A stretch of 64,000 nt of DNA from Caballeronia sp. dw_19. GTDB lineage: Bacteria > Pseudomonadota > Gammaproteobacteria > Burkholderiales > Burkholderiaceae. A model generated the notes under the pieces. The model did not search any database and was not told where the DNA came from. It saw only the letters and a program-made list of their open reading frames with translations. Positions 24,720-33,417 of this stretch are shown here, piece by piece; within the stretch, counting starts at the first letter, position 1, and every line of letters starts with the position of its first letter. The stretch is taken from NCBI RefSeq assembly GCF_018449515.1, contig NZ_JAAVUQ010000013.1, positions 124,001 through 188,000 on the forward strand. The letters run 5' to 3'. Made by a program: the position numbers and the translations under genes.

Positions 24720-26660
24720 CTATGCTCTATAAATCGCGACGCCCTGCGGTTCCACTTCCTCCTGCCCGACTATAAAATTCACGGCGGCCGGAATCCTGTA
24801 CGGCGTCGTGTTGTAGTTGAAGACGTAGGTCAAGCCACCACGCCGGCTGATCCGGATACCCTCGGGCAGCGGTGCGGCATCGAGTCCGGCTGCTTTCGCC
24901 ACATTCAGGAAGATGTCCTGCGTAAGCGTTTCATCGAAGAGACTGGCAAGGTAAAGTACCGAACCGTTACGGACGATAGCGGGGTGCCCATCGGCGAACG
25001 TCGCTTCAATCTGCACGCCATTGTTCGTCTCGATGAAGTCACGCCAGTGACGCGCCTCGCCGCGTTGATCCACTTTTTCGGTTACGTTCGGCCGCATCGA
25101 TTCAACGCGCCACACTCGGATGGGGATGAGCTTCGCGACGCCCTCACCCGGCGGCAACGCGGCGGGAATCGTCAGATTGACGGTCTTCGATCCCGTGCGA
25201 GGACCAAGCACCACCTGCGCACCGCTTGCCGCGAGCCTGTCGGCAAACTCCTCGGACACCACCGGCAGCGGCGGCGCGACGATCATCTTGTAGCCGTCCA
25301 GTGGTGCATCTACCGGAATCACATCAACGTCGAGTCCAAGGCTACGCAACGCGCTGTAGTACTCGAACGCAAAGCGCGGATAGTGAAAGTCAGCACCTTG
25401 TGGATGAATTTCGAATAACCATTTTGCTTCGTAATCCCAAACGAGTGCAACTTTGGTGGAAACCTTTGATTCACCATCTGCCTCCAGCACATGCTCGATT
25501 TCCTTCGCCACTACCGACGCTTCCACGCCGCCCATATCGGGCCGGTTATCCGGCGTGTTCAGACCCGCGTGCATCTGTTCCTGCGCGAACGGCGCTTGCC
25601 GCCAGCGAAAATACGATACACAACCGGCTCCATGCGCGAATGCTTCCCAACTCCAGAGACGCACCATGCCCGGCAGCGGCGCGGGGTTCCAGTGCGCCCA
25701 GTTCACCGGCCCCGGTTGCTGCTCCATCACCCAGAACGGCAGCTTCGACATGCCGCGATACACATCGTGATTAAACGATGCGAAGTCGGGATGCCCTGTG
25801 CGCAGCCACTTCGCCTTGATCGACCGATCGAACCACTGCTCCTCCAGCGCGCCGAGCGGATAACTGTCCCACGTTGCTATATCCAGGTCCGCAGCCACCT
25901 TGTAGTGATCGAACTCGGTGAACAACTGCATGAAGTTGTGCGCGACTGGCCGTTGGGGTGAATGCGCGCGAATGATGTCGGCCTGCATGCGGTTGTAGCG
26001 CACGACCTCGTCCGAAGCGAAACGCCGGTAGTCGAGCCGATGTGTCGGATGCGCTTCCGTCACAGTCCCAACGGGCAGATCGATTTCGTCGAAGCTGCGG
26101 AACTCCATGCTCCAGAAAACCGTGCCCCATGCCGCATTGAGCGCGTCGATGGTGTCGTAGCGACGCTTCAGCCATCCTCTGAAACGCTGCAACGCGGCAG
26201 GCGAATAACTCACGACGGTGTTATGGCAACCGAACTCATTGTCGGTTTGCCAGAACGCCACGGCGGGATGCTTGCCGTAACGCTCGGCCACTGCCGTGCA
26301 AATCTTCTGCGACGCTTCGAAGTACGACGGCGATGAAAAATCGTAATGCCGACGCGAGCCGAATGCGCGCGCACGACCATCGGCGCCAATGGGCAGGATG
26401 TCCGGATGACGATCGATCAGCCACTTCGGCGGCGTCGCGGTCGGCGTGCACATGACGACCTTCAGGCCCGCGTCGGCGAGCACATCGATTGCGCGATCCA
26501 GCCAGTCCCAGTTGTATTCACCTGGCGCAGGTTCGATACGGCTCCATGCAAACTCCGCAATCCTGACGCGGTCGATACCCAGCGCTTTCATGCGCGCCGC
26601 ATCGTCTTTCCACATCGATTCGGGCCAGTGTTCCGGGTAATAGCAGACTCCAAGATGCAT
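24720..26660 (-). CDS. GH42 beta-galactosidase (cytoplasmic)
   Basis: This 646-residue enzyme matches glycoside hydrolase family 42: LGVCYYPEHWPESMWKDDAARMKALGIDRVRI is split into the typical opening, TDNEFG carries acid/base Glu142 and WVMEQQPG carries nucleophile Glu313. A trimerisation-type domain and a small C-terminal beta domain follow. No signal peptide is seen, so it acts on galactosides brought in by the ABC importer encoded around it. It lies between the ATPase and binding-protein genes; AGGAGCGCACC precedes its ATG. GH42 enzymes often prefer plant or galactan-derived galactosides over lactose. Confidence 0.95.
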   Translation of the reverse strand: MHLGVCYYPEHWPESMWKDDAARMKALGIDRVRIAEFAWSRIEPAPGEYNWDWLDRAIDVLADAGLKVVMCTPTATPPKWLIDRHPDILPIGADGRARAFGSRRHYDFSSPSYFEASQKICTAVAERYGKHPAVAFWQTDNEFGCHNTVVSYSPAALQRFRGWLKRRYDTIDALNAAWGTVFWSMEFRSFDEIDLPVGTVTEAHPTHRLDYRRFASDEVVRYNRMQADIIRAHSPQRPVAHNFMQLFTEFDHYKVAADLDIATWDSYPLGALEEQWFDRSIKAKWLRTGHPDFASFNHDVYRGMSKLPFWVMEQQPGPVNWAHWNPAPLPGMVRLWSWEAFAHGAGCVSYFRWRQAPFAQEQMHAGLNTPDNRPDMGGVEASVVAKEIEHVLEADGESKVSTKVALVWDYEAKWLFEIHPQGADFHYPRFAFEYYSALRSLGLDVDVIPVDAPLDGYKMIVAPPLPVVSEEFADRLAASGAQVVLGPRTGSKTVNLTIPAALPPGEGVAKLIPIRVWRVESMRPNVTEKVDQRGEARHWRDFIETNNGVQIEATFADGHPAIVRNGSVLYLASLFDETLTQDIFLNVAKAAGLDAAPLPEGIRISRRGGLTYVFNYNTTPYRIPAAVNFIVGQEEVEPQGVAIYRA

Positions 26661-26671
26661 ACGGTGCGCTC

Positions 26672-27814
26672 CTACGCAAAGTGTTCAATGGCAGCCGATG
26701 TGACGGCAAAGCCGTCCTCGGTGAAGAGATGACAGGACGCGGGCGGCACGTTAAAGACGACGTTCTCGCCTTGCCGTGGGGTCTTGTCGCCGGGTGCTTT
26801 GGCGATCAGCACCGCACCGCCCGGTTGATCGAGATGCAGATAGCTGTGCTCGCCGAGTTGTTCGACCAGCGACACGGTGCGGGCGATTTGTTGAATCGAA
26901 CCATCGTTTGCGGCTGGTTCGAGATGCTCGGGACGAATGCCGAGCGTGACCGCTTGGTCCGGTCGCAAGGCCTCGCCGTTGGCGTGAACCTGCAGTCGCT
27001 CGTTCGTTTCGTCGAGGACAATCGATACGCTTTCCGCGCCGCCCAATACCACTCGCGCGGGGAGGAAGTTCATTCGCGGCGAGCCGATAAACCCCGCGAC
27101 AAAGCGGCTTCTCGGCCGGTGATACAACTCGAGCGGCGCACCCACCTGCGCGATGCTGCCGTACTTCGCCGTGTCCGCACCTGCGTGCAGCAGGACGATC
27201 TTGTCGGCGAGCGTCATGGCTTCTATCTGATCGTGAGTGACGTAGACAACGCTGGCGGTATTGAACTGTTTGTGCAGGCGCGCAATCTCGACCCGCGTTT
27301 GACCGCGCAAGGTAGCGTCGAGGTTGGAGAGCGGTTCGTCGAAGAGAAACACACTCGGACTCCGAACGATTGCCCGGCCAATCGCCACGCGTTGCCGTTG
27401 GCCGCCGGACAACTCTTTCGGCCTGCGTTCAAGCAACGCTTCGAGTTGCAGCACGCGCGCGGCCTCCTTCACTTTCTGGTCGATCACGTCCTTCGGCGTC
27501 TTCGCGAGCGTCAAGCCGAACGCCATGTTCTGGTAGACGGTCATGTGCGGAAAGAGTGCGTAACTCTGAAAGACCATCGCCACGCCGCGCTGTGCAGCAG
27601 GCACTTCGTTGACGAGTTTCCCGTCGATATACAGGTCACCGTCCGTGATGTCTTCCAGACCCGCGATCATGCGCAGCAAGGTGGATTTGCCACATCCCGA
27701 AGGGCCGAGGAATACGCAGAATTCGTGCTCGCCGATCTCCAGATCGACATCGCGAATCACGAGTGCGTGATCGCCGTACGCTTTTTGAACCGATCGTAAC
27801 GAGATGCTCGCCAT
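26672..27814 (-). CDS. ABC transporter ATP-binding protein (UgpC/MalK type)
   Basis: This 380-residue ATPase has Walker A GPSGCGKST (37-45), the signature LSGGQ (135-139), Walker B VFLFDE (155-160) and a C-terminal regulatory OB-like domain (TLGIRPEHLEP). It energises the two permeases at the end of the operon. It is the first gene, 35 bp downstream of the operator-like palindrome at 27849-27870, with GGAG before its ATG. MalK-type C-domains can also bind regulators; nothing specific is visible here. Confidence 0.95.
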   Translation of the reverse strand: MASISLRSVQKAYGDHALVIRDVDLEIGEHEFCVFLGPSGCGKSTLLRMIAGLEDITDGDLYIDGKLVNEVPAAQRGVAMVFQSYALFPHMTVYQNMAFGLTLAKTPKDVIDQKVKEAARVLQLEALLERRPKELSGGQRQRVAIGRAIVRSPSVFLFDEPLSNLDATLRGQTRVEIARLHKQFNTASVVYVTHDQIEAMTLADKIVLLHAGADTAKYGSIAQVGAPLELYHRPRSRFVAGFIGSPRMNFLPARVVLGGAESVSIVLDETNERLQVHANGEALRPDQAVTLGIRPEHLEPAANDGSIQQIARTVSLVEQLGEHSYLHLDQPGGAVLIAKAPGDKTPRQGENVVFNVPPASCHLFTEDGFAVTSAAIEHFA

Positions 27815-27848
27815 GCCGACGTCTCCGTGTTTTACCGGGGAGACAACG

Positions 27849-27870
27849 GAAGGTTAAGCGCTTAACCTTC
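27849..27870. promoter_or_regulatory. Perfect 22-bp palindrome, candidate LacI operator
   Basis: The half-site GAAGGTTAAGC is followed by its exact inverse complement, centred on GC. It lies 34 bp ahead of the ATPase start and about 236 bp ahead of the divergent LacI gene. A central CG/GC-type palindrome in this position is the classical LacI-family operator layout. Confidence 0.85.
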
Positions 27871-28105
27871 TGCCTGTGAAAAAACGATCCGTGTTTGGGA
27901 TCGCTTTGACCGGCTGTCTCCGTCTATGTTTTTTAACTGCATTGGGTCTCAAATCTAGCGGCGTCGGCCGATTTACACAAATGCCGGGAAGCCATCCCAA
28001 AATATGGACAGCGAGATGGATATTTGGACGAAGCGGCCAAGCGCCCGATAGTTCACCGAACTTAGCCGATGTTGTGCTCCCGTTAACCCTTGCCCTGAGA
28101 TTTCG

Positions 28106-29122
28106 ATGACTACGTTGGCCGAAGTCGCTATACGCGCCGGTGTCACGCCGGCAACCGTGTCCAACGTGCTGCGCAAGCGCGGCAAGGTGGGCGCCGCGAC
28201 ACGTCAGCGAGTGCTCGACGCGGTGGAGGCGCTGGGGTACCGGCCGCACCTGACCGCACGGGCGCTGGCTGAAGGGAGCGCACCTACTCTTGCGTTGATG
28301 GTGACCAGTATCGCGAACCCGTTTTATCCCGAGTTCGCGCTGGCGGCAGAACGGGCTGCGCGCAAGAACGGACGTTTTCTGATCGTATGCAATACGAACG
28401 AAGATCCCGTGATCAGCCGTGCGTATCTGGATCAGATTGCGGGGACCTTGTCGGAAGGCGTGCTCGTGATGAACTCGCGAATCGCTTTCGACGATCTTCA
28501 CACCACGCGCGCACGCGGCACACCGGTCGTGCTGTGCATGTGGGAACGTCCGGAGGTATCGCCGGGATTGCCGTGCGTCGCCGTCGATTTTTTCGCTGCC
28601 GGCGCACTGGCCGCACAGCATCTGCTGGACCTCGGGCATACACGGATTGGCGCGATCATCGGGAGTCAGCCGGATGGTGTTCAGGCAGCGCGATACGCCG
28701 GCTTTTGTCACACGCTGAAGGCTGCGGGCGTGGCGCATCCGGCGCAAGAAGCGCGTTTTACTCGCGACGCCGTCCAGGGCGGCTACGAGGCCGCGTGCGA
28801 ATTGCTGACGGAGCATGAGGACCTGACCGCGATCTTCGCGACCAACGACCTGCCTGCGTTAGGCGCGATGCATGCCGCTGCTGATCGGGGCATGCGCATT
28901 CCCGACGACCTGTCAGTGATTGGGATTACTGACATTCAACTGGCACGCGAATCACGACCGGGGTTATCGACGGTTGCGGTCCCTACCGATGCCGCCGCTG
29001 CCATGGCCGTTGAGTTGCTGGAGGCGTTGATCGAAAGCGGCGGCCACTGCGAGACACCCATGCGCGTGGCGCCGCCACCCGTGCTGGTTCAAAGGGCATC
29101 GACGGGACCGGTGCGTGGTTGA
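28106..29122 (+). CDS. LacI family transcriptional regulator of the sugar importer operon
   Basis: This 338-residue repressor has the N-terminal HTH (TLAEVAIRAGVTPATVSNVLRKRGKVGAATR, in two parts), the hinge helix (YRPHLTARALAEG) and a sugar-binding domain (PTLALMVTSIANPFYPE). It is divergent from the importer/GH42 operon, with the 22-bp palindrome in the shared upstream region. The most likely role is repression of that operon until a galactoside is present. The start has only a weak ribosome-binding site. Confidence 0.93.
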   Translation: MTTLAEVAIRAGVTPATVSNVLRKRGKVGAATRQRVLDAVEALGYRPHLTARALAEGSAPTLALMVTSIANPFYPEFALAAERAARKNGRFLIVCNTNEDPVISRAYLDQIAGTLSEGVLVMNSRIAFDDLHTTRARGTPVVLCMWERPEVSPGLPCVAVDFFAAGALAAQHLLDLGHTRIGAIIGSQPDGVQAARYAGFCHTLKAAGVAHPAQEARFTRDAVQGGYEAACELLTEHEDLTAIFATNDLPALGAMHAAADRGMRIPDDLSVIGITDIQLARESRPGLSTVAVPTDAAAAMAVELLEALIESGGHCETPMRVAPPPVLVQRASTGPVRG

Positions 29123-29160
29123 AGCGCTATCACGATCGGGCGGAGCGCTTTACGCTTTCG

Positions 29161-29514
29161 TTACGCCATGAAGTTGTCGAGCACCAGCTTGTGCGAGTGG
29201 CCGATCCACACTGCCGCGTCGCGATGGTCCCGCAACGAATCTCCCGTATTGGGATGGAGAAAAACGTCCAGCGCACCGTGGTTCAGGGTCAGCCATTCGA
29301 CAATATCGGCAAATTGCGCACGCTCGAAAGCGAGCTGGTACGACCATTTCGGATGCGGGCCGACAGGCTTCTCGTGGAACCGGCCGAGTTGCAGCGCATC
29401 GCCGAAATGCGTCGCGATTTCCTCGCGGAATTGCCAGGCGGTGTCGCGAGTGGTGGCGTCGAAGTAGACGTGAGCATGCCAGGTTTGGATGGGCGAGGTG
29501 GCGGGAAGGGTCAT
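29161..29514 (-). CDS. DOPA 4,5-dioxygenase family protein
   Basis: This 117-residue protein has the pattern of the small bacterial DOPA 4,5-dioxygenase-like family: WHAHVYFD at the start, HEKPVGPHPKWSYQLAF in the middle and IGHSHKLVLD near the end. The conserved histidines would bind iron. Fungal and some bacterial members cleave catecholic rings; many bacterial homologues are uncharacterised. It stands alone, tail to tail with the LacI gene. Confidence 0.85.
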   Translation of the reverse strand: MTLPATSPIQTWHAHVYFDATTRDTAWQFREEIATHFGDALQLGRFHEKPVGPHPKWSYQLAFERAQFADIVEWLTLNHGALDVFLHPNTGDSLRDHRDAAVWIGHSHKLVLDNFMA

Positions 29515-29679
29515 GGGGGTGGGTTTGGTTGCACCGGTGGAGGGGTGGGGAATCTCCTGCCGGGCGCAGTGGTCGGCCTAGTTTGGATATTCTATTACCT
29601 CGATGCCCATCCTGCTCGCGCTAGCTTTCAATGCGATGTTGTACCTTGCTTCTCCCATGCGAGGCGCACTAAAGGCCTG

Positions 29680-30108
29680 CTACCGGTCGACGTCCTCACG
29701 CGTCGTCAGCCGGGCTTGTCCCTCTGGCGTGAAATACGTGCCATAGCGCACAAGTCCTCCTTGTTGCAATTCGCAGGTCATCGTGAAACTGAGCAGCATG
29801 CCCTCTTCCGGATCGGCGGAAGCTATATCGATCGATTTCAAACGTGGCTCGTACTTGAGCAATGTGTCCTCAATCTCGCGCCGAAGCGTATGTGCCGAGG
29901 CCGGCATGTGCCGATAAATCTTCGACAGATCACCCAGCCCGTAGTCAGGCAAGTGTAAAAGGCCGTTACGACGGCTATTCAGAATCCGCTGGATATTGTC
30001 CCGCACCGACAGGAACGTTTGAGTGTTCCTATCGTGCAAGCCGATAGGATCGCCGTTAGCGAAATGGCCCGTCACCACTTCGAAGAGCCCAGGACCGCCG
30101 CGCGTCAT
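29680..30108 (-). CDS. tssE: T6SS baseplate subunit TssE
   Basis: This 142-residue protein of the gp25-like family has the pattern SVRDNIQRILNSRRNGLLHLPDYGL and the conserved acidic helix REIEDTLLKYEPRLKSIDI. TssE is part of the baseplate wedge and starts sheath assembly with TssF, TssG and TssK. Its start overlaps the clpV stop (ATGA). It is the last gene of the leftward T6SS operon. Confidence 0.93.
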   Translation of the reverse strand: MTRGGPGLFEVVTGHFANGDPIGLHDRNTQTFLSVRDNIQRILNSRRNGLLHLPDYGLGDLSKIYRHMPASAHTLRREIEDTLLKYEPRLKSIDIASADPEEGMLLSFTMTCELQQGGLVRYGTYFTPEGQARLTTREDVDR

Positions 30109-32801
30109 GCGATGGTTCCGCTGGTGCTCGCTGCGACTTCATCGAAATCGACGCTGATTCCGCTGTCGTCGGAATATGAAAGCCTGATCGCGTCAATCGC
30201 GGTCGCTTGCGACACGCGCATCAGCAACTCCCGCGAAAGCACAGGCAGAATCTGCTGATCCAGCAGACTATCGATATTGCGTGCCCCCGAATCCGGCAAC
30301 TGGCACGCACGCACCAGTTCGCCTATCAGCGCATCGTCGCAAATAAGCGGCACATTGAACTTGCGCTCGATGCGCTGCGCCACCTTCGCGAGCTTCATGC
30401 GTACGATCGTGGTCATCGCATCCGAAGAAAGCGGCCGGTACACAACCGTCTGAAAGCGGCCGAGCAGCGCCGGCTGGAAGTGCTCGACAAGCGTCGGCCT
30501 GATCGCCTCCATCAGCATGCCGGTGGTGACCTCGCCGCCGGCTTCGACCACCGCTTCCTGCGCGGCCATGATCTGGTCGCTGCCCAGATTCGATGTCATC
30601 ACAATCACCGTATTGCGAAAGTCGATCACGCGTCCTTCACCGTCGCGCATGAAACCGCGATCGAATACTTGATAGAACACGTTCAACACATCGCGATGCG
30701 CTTTCTCCACTTCATCGAGCAAAATCACGCTGTAGGGACGCCGGCGCACAGCTTCTGTGAGCACACCGCCTTGCCCGTAACCGACATAACCCGGAGGCGA
30801 GCCTTTGAGTTGAGAAACCGTATGTGCTTCCTGATACTCAGAGAGATTGATCGTAAGAAGCGCGCGTTCGCCGCCGAACATCAAGTCGGCAAGCGCTCGC
30901 GCCGTCTCGGTTTTTCCCACGCCCGATGGTCCGACCAATAGAAACACGCCAAGCGGTGCGTCCTCGGACTTGAGCCCCGCTTTGGCCGCACGCAGGCTCT
31001 TGCCGAGTGCTTGCAATGCATCGTCCTGACCAACCACCACTTGCCCGAGTCGCGCTTCCAGTTCAAGAAGCGTGGCGAGTTCATCCGATAACAAACTACC
31101 CACCGGCACGCCCGTCCAATCCGCGATCACCCGTGCAATCGCGGCTTCATCGACTTCTGCGTAGATCAACGCGCCGTTGCCGTGTTGGGCGAGTTGGTCG
31201 TGCGCCTGTTTGATCGACGGCTGCAAGTCGCGCCGGTGGGTTTCGTCGGTTGCAGCATGCCACCGTGCGCGTAACGCGAAGAGCGTCAGGATCGCGTCCT
31301 TTTGTTGCGCGAATTCAACTTCCAGTTGCACCAACTCGCGCGTGAGAGTTTCCAGCCGTGTATCGATGGAAGCAAGACGCTGCGCATATTCCACCGACGT
31401 CGCACCTTCATCGTGCAGCAATGCCGCGCGTTCCACTTCGAGCGCTGCGTGTTCTGCCCGCCGGGTGGAGATGGCGATCGGGGTTGCGTCGAGACTCATG
31501 CGCACGCGCGCGGCCGCCGTGTCCAGCAGATCGACGGCCTTGTCCGGCAACTGACGGCCAGTGAGATATCGACGCGATAAACGCACTGCCGCGCTCACCG
31601 CGGCGTCGGTGATATGCACGCCATGATGTTGCGCGTAGCGCTCCTTCAAACCGCGCAGCATCAGGCACGCGTTGTCGTCGTCGGGTTCATCGACCTTGAC
31701 CATCTGGAAACGGCGTTCAAGCGCGGCGTCACGTTCGAAGTATCGTTTGTATTCGGACCAGGTGGTGGCGGCAATCGTGCGCAACTCGCCTCGGGCAAGC
31801 GCGGGCTTCAGCAAGTTCGCGGCATCCGCGCCACCCGCTGTGTTGCCCGCGCCAATCAACGTATGCGCTTCATCGATGAACAACAAAATCGGCGTGGACG
31901 ATTGCTGAACGGCCTCGATCACATTCTTCAGCCGCTGCTCGAACTCGCCTTTCACGCCCGCGCCTGCTTGCAGAAGACCAAGGTCAAGCGTCAGCACGCT
32001 GACATTGCGGATGGCCGCCGGCACATCGCCTTCGATAATCTTCAGCGCGAGCCCTTCAACAAGCGCGGTCTTGCCTACTCCCGGTTCACCCACGAGGATC
32101 GGATTGTTCTTGCGGCGTCGCGCGAGGATATCGACCATCTGGCGGATTTCGACTTCGCGCCCGAACACCGGATCGATCTTGCCGTCGCGGGCTTTCTGCG
32201 TAATGTCGATGGTGAAACGCTGCAGCGCGTCGGATGGCGCTTGTTTCGGTACTATCGTCGCAGGCTCTTCAGCGTTCGTGCGCATGGCATCGGAACCCGC
32301 CACTCTATCTGCCGACGCTCCCGTCTGTCCTTCGATCGACACGCGATCTAACTCGGGCTTCAAACGTTCTATCTGAACCGCCGACACGCTCAACAACTGC
32401 CAGGCATCCGGTGCACGCAGCAGATGCGGCATATCAGCGAGCACGGCCAGCAAGTGAGCCGAGCGGATGGCAGGCTGATCGCCTTCAAACGAAGCGCGCA
32501 ACCAGGCGGCTTCCAGTATCTGTCCAAGCCGATGCGACAACCCCGGCTTGCCCCGCAGTTCACGCGGCAACCGGTCGATGCTTTTTAGCAAGCCGTTCCA
32601 GATGCCGTCCATATCCAGCTCGTAGCGCCGCGCGATGGCTACCAGATCGCCGTCGCCGAGTTCCAGTAACTTGATCAGCCAGTGCTCGATCTCGATCTCT
32701 CTATGCGCGCGGGTCTCGCACAGGCTCGCTGCATCAGCAAGTGCACGGGCGCAGTGGTCGTTCAGGCGGCGCAGGAATGGAGAGAGGTCGCGAGCGGTCA
32801 T
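30105..32801 (-). CDS. tssH: T6SS sheath-recycling ATPase TssH (ClpV)
   Basis: This 898-residue Clp/Hsp100 ATPase has an N-domain (about 1-150), a first AAA+ module with VGEPGVGKTALVEG and LFIDEAHTLIGAG, a middle coiled coil and a second module with VGPSGVGKTETARAL and GYVGYGQGGVLTEAV. It disassembles the contracted TssB/TssC sheath. ATG 32801 gives the family start (MTARDLSPFLRRLNDHCARAL); an open frame 105 bases longer has no similarity. It follows hcp by 117 bp. Confidence 0.96.
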   Translation of the reverse strand: MTARDLSPFLRRLNDHCARALADAASLCETRAHREIEIEHWLIKLLELGDGDLVAIARRYELDMDGIWNGLLKSIDRLPRELRGKPGLSHRLGQILEAAWLRASFEGDQPAIRSAHLLAVLADMPHLLRAPDAWQLLSVSAVQIERLKPELDRVSIEGQTGASADRVAGSDAMRTNAEEPATIVPKQAPSDALQRFTIDITQKARDGKIDPVFGREVEIRQMVDILARRRKNNPILVGEPGVGKTALVEGLALKIIEGDVPAAIRNVSVLTLDLGLLQAGAGVKGEFEQRLKNVIEAVQQSSTPILLFIDEAHTLIGAGNTAGGADAANLLKPALARGELRTIAATTWSEYKRYFERDAALERRFQMVKVDEPDDDNACLMLRGLKERYAQHHGVHITDAAVSAAVRLSRRYLTGRQLPDKAVDLLDTAAARVRMSLDATPIAISTRRAEHAALEVERAALLHDEGATSVEYAQRLASIDTRLETLTRELVQLEVEFAQQKDAILTLFALRARWHAATDETHRRDLQPSIKQAHDQLAQHGNGALIYAEVDEAAIARVIADWTGVPVGSLLSDELATLLELEARLGQVVVGQDDALQALGKSLRAAKAGLKSEDAPLGVFLLVGPSGVGKTETARALADLMFGGERALLTINLSEYQEAHTVSQLKGSPPGYVGYGQGGVLTEAVRRRPYSVILLDEVEKAHRDVLNVFYQVFDRGFMRDGEGRVIDFRNTVIVMTSNLGSDQIMAAQEAVVEAGGEVTTGMLMEAIRPTLVEHFQPALLGRFQTVVYRPLSSDAMTTIVRMKLAKVAQRIERKFNVPLICDDALIGELVRACQLPDSGARNIDSLLDQQILPVLSRELLMRVSQATAIDAIRLSYSDDSGISVDFDEVAASTSGTIA

Positions 32802-32918
32802 GGGGGAGTCATCGAAGAGAAGATTAAACGCACGAACCTGCGAGAGAGGCTCGTGCGAACAAACCGGTTCGAGAAGACATTGGTTGCCATCCGTTACCAG
32901 TCGCAAAAACTCAAACGC

Positions 32919-33404
32919 TTACGAGCGTTCGTTCCAGCTATCGGCATGGATGATGTTGCCGTCCTTGTACGCCCACGTGATCTTCTCGTAGCGAAGTTCG
33001 ATGTTTTCCAGATGGTTATGCTTCTCGTACGACGGGTCCTTGATGTCGTGCATCTTGGGCTTCACGCTCACCACTTTCACGTTGTCGAGCTTCGTGTTGA
33101 AGTACTCTTTTTCCTTGCCGGCGTCATCGATCTTGTACCACTTGATCTCGATCGATTTGAGCGTCTGACCGCTCGTCACAGCCTTGTAAAGGTACGGCGT
33201 CGATGCGTCCGTTTCCTTCGTGAACGTGACTGCGCTGTGCACACGCGTGCCGGTCAACTTGCCGGTGTTGCCATCGGTCGGAATGTGAATGCCGTGCTCG
33301 AACGCAACCACTTCAACGCTGCCTTCGCGACCGGTAACGGTGACGGAACCCTTGACGTCCGCGCCGCCATCGTCCTTGATCCACATGTATGACGGAATTG
33401 CCAT
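32919..33404 (-). CDS. hcp: T6SS inner-tube protein Hcp (TssD)
   Basis: This 161-residue protein forms hexameric rings stacked into the T6SS tube. The sequence MAIPSYMWIKDDGGADVKGS and the tail NGNIIHADSWNERS-like ending closely recall the enterobacterial Hcp of i2-type systems rather than most other Burkholderia Hcp proteins; this comparison is from memory. A strong AGAGGAAAG lies before the ATG, in keeping with a high-copy product. It sits between the OmpA-domain gene and clpV. Confidence 0.96.
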   Translation of the reverse strand: MAIPSYMWIKDDGGADVKGSVTVTGREGSVEVVAFEHGIHIPTDGNTGKLTGTRVHSAVTFTKETDASTPYLYKAVTSGQTLKSIEIKWYKIDDAGKEKEYFNTKLDNVKVVSVKPKMHDIKDPSYEKHNHLENIELRYEKITWAYKDGNIIHADSWNERS

Positions 33405-33417
33405 TTTCTTTCCTCTT

